64,000 bases of DNA, taken from contig NZ_JAMWMR010000003.1 of assembly GCF_023887685.1 (NCBI RefSeq), positions 248,001 through 312,000 on the forward strand, in the 5' to 3' direction. The notes beneath the pieces are model-generated. The model was given only the letters and a program-made list of their open reading frames with translations. It ran no database searches and was not told where the DNA came from. Below are positions 8,270-17,409 of the stretch, in pieces (the first letter of the stretch is position 1; each line of letters opens with the position of its first letter). The DNA comes from Streptomyces macrolidinus (GTDB taxonomy: Bacteria; Actinomycetota; Actinomycetes; Streptomycetales; Streptomycetaceae). Both the position numbers and the translations under genes were made by a program.

Positions 8270-8353
8270 GCGTATATTCGATAGTTCGCGACTTCGAATG
8301 GCATGCGTCGCGGAGAAGTTCAGTAGTCACAGTATATCCGCGCAGGAGCAGAA

Positions 8354-10663
8354 TTGTCAAACGCCGACAACGCCGAATTCCAGGACGACGAATTGCGCCG
8401 GGAGCAGGAATTCATCGACGGGCTGTACGCGCGTGTGGACGCGCTGCGCGGTGACACCGAGGACTCCGTCACGGACGCGCTGGCGCAGGGCGACACGCCC
8501 ATGCAGGCCCGGCTGGAGCGGGACATCCTCGTCGCCGAGCGCTCGGGGCTGCTGGCCGCGCTGAACGCCGTCGACGGTTCGCTCTGCTTCGGCCGTATCG
8601 ATCTCACCTCCGGTGCGAGCCACCACATCGGCCGCATCGGGCTGCGCGCCGACGACACGGAGCGCACGCCGATCCTGATCGACTGGCGCGCCGATGTCGC
8701 CCGCCCCTTCTACCTGGCCACCGGGCACACCCCGATGGGCCTGCGCAGGCGTCGGCACATCGCCTCCGAGGGGCGCCGGGTCACGTCCCTGCACGACGAG
8801 ATCCTCGACCTCGGTGACCGCGAGCGCACCGGCCACGAGGACCCCTCCGGCGACGCGGTGCTGCTCGCCGCGCTCAACTCGGCGCGCACCGGCCGGATGA
8901 GCGACATCGTGCAGACCATCCAGGCCGACCAGGACCGCATCATCCGCGCGCCCCACCGAGGCGTGCTGGTGGTGGAGGGCGGTCCCGGCACCGGCAAGAC
9001 AGCCGTCGCGCTGCACCGGGCGGCCTATCTGCTGTACGAACACCGGGAGTTGCTCGCCCGCCGGGCCGTCCTCATCGTCGGGCCGAACCCCGCCTTCCTC
9101 GGCTACATCGGCGAGGTGCTCCCCTCGCTCGGCGAGACGGGCGTCCTGCTGTCCACGGTCGGTGAACTGTTCCCCGGGGTGAAGGCGACCGCGACCGACA
9201 CCCCCGAGGCCGCCGCCGTGAAGGGCCGCGCCGACATGGCCGACGTGCTCGCCGCCCTCGTACGGGACCGGCAGGCGCTGCCCGACCCGGTGATCGCGAT
9301 CGAGCACGACCGCGAGGTCCTGATGCTGGACGAGGGTCTCGTGAACGTCGCCCGCGAGCGCACCCGCGCGGCCAAGCTGCCGCACAACGTGGCCCGCGAG
9401 CACTTCGAGGGGCATGTCCTCAACACGCTGACCGACCTGGTCGCCGAGCGGATCGGCACCGACCCGTACGACGGCACCAACCTCCTCGACGCCAGTGACA
9501 TCACGCAGATCCGCGACGAACTCGCCGAGAACCCCGAAGTCTGGTCCGCCATCGACCAGTTGTGGCCCCGGATCACCCCGCAGCGGCTGGTCGCCGACTT
9601 CCTCGCCGACCCCGAGGGGTATGTCTCCGACGAGGACGCCGCCGCCATCCGCCGCCCGGTCACCCGCGCCTGGACCACGGCCGACGTGCCGCTCCTGGAC
9701 GAGGCGGCCGAACTCCTCGGCGAGGACGGCCGGTCGGCACGCGCCGCCGCCGAACGGCAGCGCGCGGAACAGGTGTTGTATGCGCAGGGCGTGCTGGATG
9801 TGTCGTACGCGTCCCGGACCTACGAGTTCGAGGACAAGGAGGACGGCGACCCGGACGCCTCGGAGGTGCTGTCCGCGCACGACATCATCGACGCGGAGCG
9901 GTTCGCCGAGCGGCACGAGGAGGCCGACCACCGCAGCGCGGCCGACCGCGCGGCGGCCGACCGCACCTGGGCGTTCGGGCACATCATCGTCGACGAGGCG
10001 CAGGAACTGTCGCCCATGGCCTGGCGGTTGCTGATGCGGCGCTGCCCGACCCGCTCGATGACCCTGGTCGGTGACCCGGCGCAGACCGCCGAGGCCGCCG
10101 GGGTCGGCTCATGGGAGCGGATCCTCGCGCCGTACGTCGAGGACCGCTGGGAGCACACCCGTCTCGGCGTCAACTACCGCACCCCCGCCGAGATCATGGA
10201 CGTCGCCGCGAGCGTGGTGCGCGCGGTGAACCCCGGCTTCCGGCCGCCGAGTTCGGTACGGTCCACGGGCGTACGGCCCTGGGCGCGCGCCACCGACGAC
10301 CTGCCCGCGGCCGTGGCCGAGGCGGTGAAGGAGATGACCCCGTCCCCCAAGCTCTCGACTTCGCTCGAGCAGGGAGGTGCCCCCATGGGCCGGCTCGCGG
10401 TGATCGCGCCGCGCGCACTGCACCGCTCGCTCGCCGCGCGACTGGACGGGGTGACGGCGGGCGCGGAACCGGATCTGACCCGGAGCGTGGTGCTGCTCGA
10501 CGCGCGCCAGTCCAAGGGGCTGGAGTTCGACTCCGTCCTGGTGGTCGAGCCCGGCCGGTGCGGGACGAGCGACCTGTACGTGGCGCTGAGCCGGGCCACG
10601 CAGCGGCTGGGCGTGCTGTACACCGGCGACCTGCCGAAGCCGCTGGCGGACGCCCTCGCCTGA
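8354..10663 (+). CDS. helR: RNA polymerase recycling ATPase HelR (HelD-like)
   Basis: A 769-residue superfamily 1 (UvrD-like) ATPase of the actinobacterial HelD/HelR type. It has an N-terminal coiled-coil arm (residues 1-60), Walker A G-G-P-G-T-G-K-T at 209-216, the D-E-A-Q-E motif near 547, and C-terminal helicase motifs (S-K-G-L-E-F-D, Y-V-A-L-S-R-A). Family members remove stalled RNA polymerase from DNA, and HelR displaces rifampicin from the enzyme. The frame opens at a TTG (8354) with AGGAG six bases upstream and no better start nearby. The 85-bp leader (8270-8353) is A/T-rich and must hold the promoter; I could not identify a rifamycin-associated element with confidence. Confidence 0.85.
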   Translation: MSNADNAEFQDDELRREQEFIDGLYARVDALRGDTEDSVTDALAQGDTPMQARLERDILVAERSGLLAALNAVDGSLCFGRIDLTSGASHHIGRIGLRADDTERTPILIDWRADVARPFYLATGHTPMGLRRRRHIASEGRRVTSLHDEILDLGDRERTGHEDPSGDAVLLAALNSARTGRMSDIVQTIQADQDRIIRAPHRGVLVVEGGPGTGKTAVALHRAAYLLYEHRELLARRAVLIVGPNPAFLGYIGEVLPSLGETGVLLSTVGELFPGVKATATDTPEAAAVKGRADMADVLAALVRDRQALPDPVIAIEHDREVLMLDEGLVNVARERTRAAKLPHNVAREHFEGHVLNTLTDLVAERIGTDPYDGTNLLDASDITQIRDELAENPEVWSAIDQLWPRITPQRLVADFLADPEGYVSDEDAAAIRRPVTRAWTTADVPLLDEAAELLGEDGRSARAAAERQRAEQVLYAQGVLDVSYASRTYEFEDKEDGDPDASEVLSAHDIIDAERFAERHEEADHRSAADRAAADRTWAFGHIIVDEAQELSPMAWRLLMRRCPTRSMTLVGDPAQTAEAAGVGSWERILAPYVEDRWEHTRLGVNYRTPAEIMDVAASVVRAVNPGFRPPSSVRSTGVRPWARATDDLPAAVAEAVKEMTPSPKLSTSLEQGGAPMGRLAVIAPRALHRSLAARLDGVTAGAEPDLTRSVVLLDARQSKGLEFDSVLVVEPGRCGTSDLYVALSRATQRLGVLYTGDLPKPLADALA

Positions 10664-10683
10664 GGTCGCCATCCCTGAGGTCG

Positions 10684-10727
10684 CCACCGACCGGCCCCGC
10701 ACGCCCGTCGGCGAGGCCGGTCGGTGG
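10684..10727. terminator. Bidirectional terminator between helR and the subtilisin gene
   Basis: 13-bp perfect arms (CCACCGACCGGCC and its complement) enclose an 18-base loop between two convergent genes. Confidence 0.8.
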
Positions 10728-10740
10728 GCGGAGGCCGAGG

Positions 10741-11940
10741 TCAGGGGCGCCGGACCTGGAGCAGCTTGTCCGGCGAACCGGCGCCGGCCCCCGCGATCTT
10801 CACGGTGGCCGCCTGCCGGACCAGGGCGCCGCGCACCTGCGCCGGGGTGGCCCCCGGGTGAGCGGCGAGATACAGCGCCGCCGCGCCCGTGGCGTGCGGT
10901 GTGGCCATCGACGTACCGGAGGCGGTGGCCGTGCTCGTGTCGCTCCTCGACGAGTCGGAGACGATGGCCGCACCAGGGGCGAACAGGTCCACTGCAGGGC
11001 CCCAGTTGGAGAAGCGCGCGCGGGCGTCCTTGCGGTCGGCGGCGCCCACGGTGATGGCCTGGTCGACGCGGGCCGGGGAGTAACGGCTCGCCGGAAGAGC
11101 GTCGTTGCCTGCGGCCACCCCGTAAGTGACGCCGGAGGCTATGGAGTTGCGTACGGCGGCGTCCAACTGCGCGTTGGCAGGGCCGCCCAGGCTCAGGTTC
11201 GCCACGGCGGGCTTCTTCGCGTGTCGGGTCACCCAGTCGATGCCCGCGATCACCTGCGCGGTGGTTCCGGCCCCCTTGTCGTCCAGGACGCGCACGGCGA
11301 CGACCTTCGCCTGTTTGGCGATGCCGTAGGTGGTGCCCGCGATGGTTCCGGCCACATGGGTGCCGTGCCCGTTGCCGTCGGCGGCGGTTCTGTCGTTGTC
11401 CACGAAGTCCCAGCCGTACGCGGCCCGCCCGCCGAAGTCCTTGTGGGTGATCCGGATGCCGGTGTCGATGACGTACGCCGTGACCTTCGCGCCCCCCGGT
11501 TCGGGCCAGGCGTAGCCGTGGTTCAGCGGGAGTCTCGGCTGGTCGACGCGGTCCAGGTTCCACGGCGGGGCCATCTGGACGTGGTCGAGCCGGACGGTGG
11601 TGTCCTGGACGACCGAGGCCACGCGGGGGTCGGCCGCGAGACGCCGGGCCTGCTGTGGACCGACGCGCACCGAGAACCCGTTGAGCACCTTCCCATAGGT
11701 GTGGCTGATTCTCGCCCCGTACGTCTCGGCGAGGTCCCGACCCGTGGCCGCCGGGTCCTTCGGTTCCCCCTTGAGTGTCACGATGTAGCTCCCGCTGACG
11801 GCGCCCGGAGCGTCGGCGCCGAGAACGGTCCCGACCGGGGCGGCTTGCGCGGGCTGGGCGACGGCCGAGAGTGCCACGACCGCACAGGCCGCGGTGACGC
11901 CGCTCGCCCAGCGCAGACACGCGCTTCTCATCGAAGCCAT
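10741..11940 (-). CDS. Secreted subtilisin-like serine protease (S8, with I9 propeptide)
   Basis: 399 residues. A signal peptide (residues 1-33, ending A-Q-A) is followed by an I9 inhibitor propeptide (about 50-120, with Y-I-V-T-L-K-G) and then the S8 catalytic domain. The triad is Asp159 (V-I-D-T-G-I), His192 (G-H-G-T-H) and Ser344 (G-T-S-M-A-T-P), with oxyanion Asn in A-A-G-N-D. The closest named group is the proteinase K/aqualysin type. ATG 11940 is preceded by GAGGAGGGGG. It is presumably extracellular and self-processing. Confidence 0.92.
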   Translation of the reverse strand: MASMRSACLRWASGVTAACAVVALSAVAQPAQAAPVGTVLGADAPGAVSGSYIVTLKGEPKDPAATGRDLAETYGARISHTYGKVLNGFSVRVGPQQARRLAADPRVASVVQDTTVRLDHVQMAPPWNLDRVDQPRLPLNHGYAWPEPGGAKVTAYVIDTGIRITHKDFGGRAAYGWDFVDNDRTAADGNGHGTHVAGTIAGTTYGIAKQAKVVAVRVLDDKGAGTTAQVIAGIDWVTRHAKKPAVANLSLGGPANAQLDAAVRNSIASGVTYGVAAGNDALPASRYSPARVDQAITVGAADRKDARARFSNWGPAVDLFAPGAAIVSDSSRSDTSTATASGTSMATPHATGAAALYLAAHPGATPAQVRGALVRQAATVKIAGAGAGSPDKLLQVRRP

Positions 11941-12163
11941 GACTGGAGTCCCCCTCCTCGACTCGGCGCATCCCGGCCGGGGTTCACCGTCCCTGGCCCA
12001 CGCACGACCGGCACGCCGCTTGGCAGCCTCTCGTGCGGACCGAACCACCACAAGACCACCGAGGAGGGCGGAATCGGCCATATCGGCGAGGGGGAACACG
12101 GGAATGGTTGCGTGGAGTTTCGGACGGATCGGGGGCGGGCCGCGGGCGGGCGCGGCGCGGCGG

Positions 12164-12688
12164 TCAGAGCGAGTCGTCCGCCGCCTCCTCGCACAGCTTG
12201 CGCAGGACGTTGCCGCAGCGTCGGGCGTATGCGTGCTGCAGGCCGCGGGTCGCCGGGCCGCCCGCTCGGGCGTACCACTTGGCCGGGCGGCTGAAGGCGT
12301 TGATCGTCAGCCAGACCGTGCCGTCACCCGTACGATCCACGAGGAACGCCTCCTCGCCGCACTCCGGGTGACCCTTCAGCGTGCCGTACGCCCAGCCGAC
12401 GCGGCGGTGTTCCTCCACGGTCCAGACCACGCGGCAGGGGGCCTTGACCATGCCCGCGAGGACGATCGTGACCTCGACCCCGGGGGCCGCCCGGTCCTTG
12501 TCGGCCAGGACGCCCACGCCCAGCGCCCGGTGCAGCTCCCAGGTGAGCAGCGCCTCGGCCGCCCGCCGGAACACCGCCTCGCCCTCGCCGATCCGTGCGC
12601 GCACGTGCAGCGGGTGGAACCCCTCGGGACAGTGGCCGGGCTCACGGGTGGCGCCGACGTCGTTGTAGGTGAACTCAGCCGAAGACAT
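12164..12688 (-). CDS. DUF1990 family protein
   Basis: A 174-residue soluble protein with the DUF1990 pattern: F-T-Y-N-D-V-G-A-T at the N-terminus, V-L-A-D-K-D-R-A-A-P-G, the segment R-R-V-G-W-A-Y-G-T-L-x-G-H-P-E-C-G-E-E-A-F, and a C-terminal W-Y-A-R-A-G-G-P. Function unknown. It starts at ATG 12688 and appears to be a single-gene unit downstream of a terminator. Confidence 0.85.
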   Translation of the reverse strand: MSSAEFTYNDVGATREPGHCPEGFHPLHVRARIGEGEAVFRRAAEALLTWELHRALGVGVLADKDRAAPGVEVTIVLAGMVKAPCRVVWTVEEHRRVGWAYGTLKGHPECGEEAFLVDRTGDGTVWLTINAFSRPAKWYARAGGPATRGLQHAYARRCGNVLRKLCEEAADDSL

Positions 12689-12704
12689 GGGCCCCAGCGT
12701 AAGG

Positions 12705-12738
12705 CGACCCCCGGCGGGCGCTTGCCCGCCGGGGGTCG
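12705..12738 (-). terminator. Terminator of the first M4 protease gene
   Basis: 15-bp perfect arms (CGACCCCCGGCGGGC and its complement) with a 4-base loop, located between the protease stop and the DUF1990 start. Confidence 0.85.
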
Positions 12739-12796
12739 TCGTGTCCGCTCTGCACGGACTGTGTCGCTACGGCCAGTTGACGTACTGGCCGACGGT

Positions 12797-14464
12797 TCAG
12801 CTCACGTTGACCGCGGTCCAGGCGGCGGCCACCGCGTTGTACTCGGTGCTGCCGGAGCCGTACAGCGCCGACGCCGCGCTCAGGGTCGCCGTACGGGCGC
12901 CCTTGTAGTTCGTGGTCGACGTCATGTACGTGGTCAGCGCCTTGTACCAGATCTGCAGCGCCTTGGCCCGGCCGATGCCGGTGACCGTGGAGCCGTTGTA
13001 CGTCGGGGAGTTGTACGACACCCCGTTGATCGTCTTGGCGCCGCTGCCCTCGGCCAGCAGGTAGAAGAAGTGGTTGGCGATGCCGGACGAGTAGTGCACG
13101 TCCTTGTTGCCGGCGCTGGAGGACCAGTAGTCCAGGGACGCGCCGTCCTTGCTGGGCTTGTCCATGTAGCGCAGAGGGCTGCCGTCACCGTTGATGTTGA
13201 TCTTCTCGCCGATGAGGTAGTCGCCGACGTCGGAGGAGTTGTTGGTGGCGAACTCCACGCCGGTGCCGAAGATGTCCGAGGTCGCCTCGTTCAACCCGCC
13301 GGACTCACCGGAGTAGTTGAGGTTGGCGGTGGCGGAGGTGACGCCGTGGCTCATCTCGTGACCGGCGACGTCCAGCGAGGTCAGCGGGTGGGTGTTGCCC
13401 GAGCCGTCGCCGTATGTCATGCAGAAGCAGCTGTCGTCCCAGAACGCGTTGACGTAGCCGCTGCTGTAGTGGACGCGGGAGTAGGCCGCGGTGCCGTTGT
13501 TCTTGATGCCGTTGCGGCCGAAGGTGTTCTTGTAGAAGTCCCAGGTGGCCTGCGCCCCGTAGGCGGCGTCGGCGGCGGCCGTCTGGTCCGAGCTGGAGCT
13601 GGAGGCCGACCCGGTGCCGAACACGTTGGTGGTGTTGGTGAACAGCGTGCCGGTGCCGGAGGTGCCGCGCGCCAGGTTGTACGTCTTGTGGCCGCCGCGC
13701 GAGGTGTCGTAGAGCTGGTACGACGAGCCCGACAGGTTGGTGCCGAGGGTGACCGTGCCGGAGTACAGGGTCTTGCCGGTGCCCGTGCCGGTCTCGATGG
13801 CCTGGTACTCGTGGAGCTTCTTGCCGGTGGCCGCGTCGGTGATGACGTGCAGCTCGTTGGGGGTGCCGTCCTCCTGGAGGCCGCCGACCACGGTCTCGTA
13901 GGCGAGGACGGGCGTGCCGTCGCCGGCCCAGATCACCTTGCGGGGCGCCTTGTCGGCGTCGGTACGGGTCGAGCCCGCGTCCTTGGCGGCGGTCAGCGCC
14001 TGGTTCTCCGCCTTCGAGGCGGCGACCTTCGGCGTGAGCGAGGCGACCTTGATGGTGGCCTTCGTCGCCCGGGTCACGCCCTCGGTCTTGTCGGCCTTCT
14101 CGTGGACGACGAGGTCGCCGCCGAGGACCGGGAGGCCGTCGTAGGTGCGCTCGTAGCGCGTGTGGACCGTGCCGTCGACGTCCTTGACGACGTCCTTGAC
14201 GACGAGCTTCTCCTTGGCGCCGAGGCCTATCCGGTGGGCCGTGTCGGGCGCCGCGGTCTGGGCGTCGGCGATGAGGGAGGAGCGCGCCGACGCGGAGAGC
14301 GCGGTCGGGGCGGCGGCGAGGGGCTTCGCCGCGGCGGCCGGGGCCGCCGTGGTCTGGGCGGAGGCGGCACCGGCGGTCAGACCGGTGGTGAGCAGGGCTC
14401 CGGCCGCGACGGCGGTGGCGATGGCCAGGCTGGTGCGGTGGTGACGCGCGTTGGGGGGAGTCAC
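12797..14464 (-). CDS. Secreted M4 (thermolysin-type) metalloprotease
   Basis: 555 residues: a signal peptide (about 1-36), an FTP/PepSY propeptide region (about 80-220), and a zinc metalloprotease domain with HEMSH at 369-373 and the third zinc ligand in G-G-L-N-E-A-T-S-D. It degrades extracellular proteins. The GTG start at 14464 has AAGGAG seven bases upstream. It is a tandem paralogue of the gene upstream at 14711-16759, with long stretches of near-identical DNA, but lacks the C-terminal P domain. Confidence 0.92.
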   Translation of the reverse strand: MTPPNARHHRTSLAIATAVAAGALLTTGLTAGAASAQTTAAPAAAAKPLAAAPTALSASARSSLIADAQTAAPDTAHRIGLGAKEKLVVKDVVKDVDGTVHTRYERTYDGLPVLGGDLVVHEKADKTEGVTRATKATIKVASLTPKVAASKAENQALTAAKDAGSTRTDADKAPRKVIWAGDGTPVLAYETVVGGLQEDGTPNELHVITDAATGKKLHEYQAIETGTGTGKTLYSGTVTLGTNLSGSSYQLYDTSRGGHKTYNLARGTSGTGTLFTNTTNVFGTGSASSSSSDQTAAADAAYGAQATWDFYKNTFGRNGIKNNGTAAYSRVHYSSGYVNAFWDDSCFCMTYGDGSGNTHPLTSLDVAGHEMSHGVTSATANLNYSGESGGLNEATSDIFGTGVEFATNNSSDVGDYLIGEKININGDGSPLRYMDKPSKDGASLDYWSSSAGNKDVHYSSGIANHFFYLLAEGSGAKTINGVSYNSPTYNGSTVTGIGRAKALQIWYKALTTYMTSTTNYKGARTATLSAASALYGSGSTEYNAVAAAWTAVNVS

Positions 14465-14637
14465 GCAAGCTCCTTCTGTGGGGGTCCGTCAGGCGTGGGG
14501 GCCCGAGGGAAGGGTGAAGTTTGCGGTGCGGGTTGTCGTGCGGGGGAAGCCTGGCATTAACGGCGCGTACATGTCAGGACCCTGAAGTGATGTTGGCTGA
14601 AACTCGCCTGTCCACTTCGTGTTTCCGCCATGTGAAC

Positions 14638-14677
14638 GGGCGTCGTTCCGGGGGCCAAGCCCCCCGGAACGACGCCC
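14638..14677 (-). terminator. Terminator of the second M4 protease gene
   Basis: 17-bp perfect arms starting GGGCGTCGTTCC around a 6-base loop, 34 bp beyond the stop codon. Confidence 0.9.
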
Positions 14678-14710
14678 TGTCCTCGTGTTCGAGCCGCCTA
14701 GCGGAAGGTC

Positions 14711-16759
14711 TTACGGGAAGGTCACCTTCCAGCCATCGATGTAGCCGGTGTCACCGGAGTACATGTCCTGCACCTTGAGCTGCCAGGTGCCGTTGGCGGG
14801 AGCGGTGGAGGCGTTGACCGTGTAGGTCTCGTGCACATCGTCCGCGGAGTCGGAGATGTTGTTGTTCTTCAGCCGGTACGTGGTCCCGTTCGGGGCGACC
14901 AGGTCGATCCGGAGGTCACCGCGCCAGGTGTGCACGATGTCGACCGAGACCTGGAGGTTCGACGGGGCGTTGCCGGTCACGCCGGAGACGTTGATCGACG
15001 AGGTGACCGCCGAACCGCCGTCCGGGATCGAGACGTTGGCCGAGTTCTCGAACACGGTGCCGCCGGGGGTGCCGCCACCACCGGAGCGCGCGCCGACCGC
15101 GACGGCCGCCCAGGCGTCCGCCACCGCGTTGTACTCGTTGCTGGAGGTGCCGTACAGCTCACCCGCCGCCGCGAGCGTGCCGGTGCGGGCCGCCGCGTAG
15201 TTGGTGGTGGACGTCCACTTGGTGGTCAGCGCCCGGTACCAGATCTGGAGCGCCTTGTCCCGGCCGATGCCGGTGACCGGAAGCCCGTCGTAGGTAGGCG
15301 AGTTGTAGCTGACGCCGTTGATGACCTTGACGCCGCTGCCCTCGCTTAGCAGGTAGAAGAAGTGGTTGGCGATGCCGGACGAGTAGTGCACGTCCTTGTT
15401 GCCGGCGCTGGAGGACCAGTAGTCCAGGGAGGCGCCGTCCTTGCTGGGCTTGTCCATGTAGCGCAGCGGGGTGCCGTCGCCGTTGATGTCGATCTTCTCG
15501 CCGATGAGGTAGTCACCGGGGTCCGACGGGTTGTTGGCGTAGAACTCCATGCCTGTGGCGAAGATGTCGGACGTGCCCTCGTTCAACCCACCGGACTCAC
15601 CGGAGTAGTTGAGGTCGGCGGTGGCGGAGGTGACGCCGTGGCTCATCTCGTGACCGGCCACGTCCAGCGAGGTCAGCGGGTCGTTGTTGCCCGAGCCGTC
15701 GCCGTACGTCATGCAGAAGCAACTGTCGTCCCAGAACGCGTTGACGTACGAGTTGCCGTAGTGGGTGCGCGAGTAGGCGCCCACACCGTTGTCCGCGATG
15801 CCGTTGCGCCCGAAGACGTTCTTGTAGAAGTCCCAGGTCTCGGCGGCGCCGTAGTGCGCGTCGGCACCCGCGGTCGCGGCGTTGGAGTTGGTGCCGTCGC
15901 CCCAGGTGTCGTTCGTCTGCGAGAACAGCGTGCCCGTGCCGGACGACCCGTGGTTGAGGTTGTACGTCTTGTGCCCGCCGCGCGCGCCGTCGGTCAGCGT
16001 GTAGTTCGAGCCCGACTGCGTGGTCGTCAGCGAGACCTGGCCGCTGTAGCGGGTGTTGCCGATACCGGTCTTGACGCCCTGGTAGCGGTACAGCTCCTTG
16101 CCGGTGGCGGCGTCGGTGATGACGTGCAACTGGTTGGGCGTGCCGTCGTCCTGGAGCCCGCCGACCACCGTCTCGTACGCGAGCACGGGGGTGCCGTTGG
16201 CCGCCCAGATCACCTTGCGGGGGGCCTGGTCCGCGTCGGTCCGGGTGGAGCCCGCGTCCTTGGCGGCGGTCAGCGCCTGGCTCTCCGCCTTCGAGGCGGC
16301 GATCTTCGGGGTGAGCGAGTCGACCTTGATGGTCGCCTTGGCGGCCTTGATGACCCGCTGGGTCTTCCCGGCCTTGTTCGTGTCGACGATCAAGTCACCG
16401 CCGAGGACGGGGAGTCCGGCGTAGGTGCGCTCGTAGCGTGTGTGCAGCGTTCCGTCGGCGTCCTTGACGACGTCACGGACGACCAGCTTCTCCTGGGAGC
16501 CGAGGCTGATGTCCCGGGCGGTGGCCGCCTTCGCCGCGTCCGCGTCGCGGATCAGCTCCGTGCGTTGCGAGGGAGTCAGCTTCACGGCGGCGTGGGCGGA
16601 GTTGAGCTTCCCGGCCGTGGGCGCGGCCGGCGCGGCGCTCGCGGCGCCGGACTGGACGGCTGCGGCCAGCAGGGCGGAGACGCCGACGAGGGCGACCGCG
16701 GCGGCGCGACGGGAGGGAGTGTGGGAGGTGTGTCTGCGAGAGGAACTGCGTCTCAACAC
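14711..16759 (-). CDS. Secreted M4 metalloprotease with C-terminal P domain
   Basis: 682 residues: a signal peptide (about 1-43), an FTP/PepSY propeptide, and the M4 catalytic domain with HEMSH at 370-374 and G-G-L-N-E-G-T-S-D. A glycine-rich linker (G-G-G-G-T-P-G-G-T) near 560 leads to a proprotein-convertase P domain (about 565-682, with H-T-W-R-G-D-L-R-I-D-L and Y-x-D-G-W-K-V-T-F). The P domain usually stabilises or targets the enzyme. GTG 16759 follows AAGGAG. The gene pair arose by tandem duplication. Confidence 0.93.
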   Translation of the reverse strand: MLRRSSSRRHTSHTPSRRAAAVALVGVSALLAAAVQSGAASAAPAAPTAGKLNSAHAAVKLTPSQRTELIRDADAAKAATARDISLGSQEKLVVRDVVKDADGTLHTRYERTYAGLPVLGGDLIVDTNKAGKTQRVIKAAKATIKVDSLTPKIAASKAESQALTAAKDAGSTRTDADQAPRKVIWAANGTPVLAYETVVGGLQDDGTPNQLHVITDAATGKELYRYQGVKTGIGNTRYSGQVSLTTTQSGSNYTLTDGARGGHKTYNLNHGSSGTGTLFSQTNDTWGDGTNSNAATAGADAHYGAAETWDFYKNVFGRNGIADNGVGAYSRTHYGNSYVNAFWDDSCFCMTYGDGSGNNDPLTSLDVAGHEMSHGVTSATADLNYSGESGGLNEGTSDIFATGMEFYANNPSDPGDYLIGEKIDINGDGTPLRYMDKPSKDGASLDYWSSSAGNKDVHYSSGIANHFFYLLSEGSGVKVINGVSYNSPTYDGLPVTGIGRDKALQIWYRALTTKWTSTTNYAAARTGTLAAAGELYGTSSNEYNAVADAWAAVAVGARSGGGGTPGGTVFENSANVSIPDGGSAVTSSINVSGVTGNAPSNLQVSVDIVHTWRGDLRIDLVAPNGTTYRLKNNNISDSADDVHETYTVNASTAPANGTWQLKVQDMYSGDTGYIDGWKVTFP

Positions 16760-17010
16760 TGACTCCTTCTGCGTGGCCGCGCACTGGCGCGGCCGGGGGG
16801 TACCGGACGGAAGGTGGACCGTCCGGGCAGAACAAGCGGAACGCGGAACCAGGAGCACGAGCATGGCCTGCTACGGCACAGCCGTGGCACTGTGGGGTGG
16901 CTGTGGAGCGGGCCGTGGGGAAGCGTGCCAGGAGAACCGGGTGATTGTCAGGTCTGCGTCAACAGATTGGCTGGAAAGGCTCCGTTGCCCGGATGGTCAT
17001 GTTCGTTATA

Positions 17011-17064
17011 CGGACTGTTCACCGAAGGCGCCCGATGCGGACTGTCCGCCGAAGGCGCCCGGTC
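17011..17064. repeat. Two 27-bp tandem copies
   Basis: Both copies start CGGACTGT and contain CCGAAGGCGCCCG; they differ at a handful of positions. Confidence 0.75.
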
Positions 17065-17180
17065 TTGCCGCTTCGGTCCGCGGTGCCCGTACCGCCCGCG
17101 TCATCGGCACCGGCCGGGCGGCCTGTTGCGGGACCCGTACGGTGATGCGCGTCGCGAGGTGACGCGGTTCGGTATTGGAC

Positions 17181-17275
17181 TGCCGACTCTGCATTCGAAT
17201 GCAGCCTCTGCATTCGACGGCCTTCTCTGTGTTCGGTGGCCTTCTCTGCATTCGACTGCCGCCCCTGTATTCGAG
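17181..17275. repeat. Cluster of degenerate CTGCATTCGA units
   Basis: The cores CTGCATTCGA, CTGCATTCGA, CTGTGTTCGG, CTGCATTCGA and CTGTATTCGA occur at spacings of about 16-22 bp. The first is part of the palindrome CTGCATTCGAATGCAG. It lies 130-230 bp upstream of the toxin gene. Confidence 0.65.
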
Positions 17276-17409
17276 CAATGGCCCTTCCATGTTTCGCGTG
17301 CGCCTGCGCTCCGTTGACATGTGCCGAAGGCGCCTGAAAGGCTCGTCGCCGCGCGCGTGACTTCGGAATTCACTCGCAGTCAGTCTTGATAAGAATACGG
17401 GGAGATGAA

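Larger units (their letters stand above)
16760..17409. other. 650-bp intergenic region with degenerate short repeats
   Basis: No convincing gene on either strand. It must hold the promoters of the divergent M4-P protease (minus) and the toxin gene (plus). It contains two imperfect 27-bp tandem copies at 17011-17064 and a cluster of about five degenerate 20-bp units at 17181-17275, each with a core near CTGCATTCGA. The DNA here is less G/C-rich than the genes around it. Confidence 0.6.

Noticed and set aside
8270..8353. A rifamycin-associated element upstream of helR
   Set aside because: I could not see a convincing match to the expected inverted repeat and do not recall its sequence well enough to claim one.
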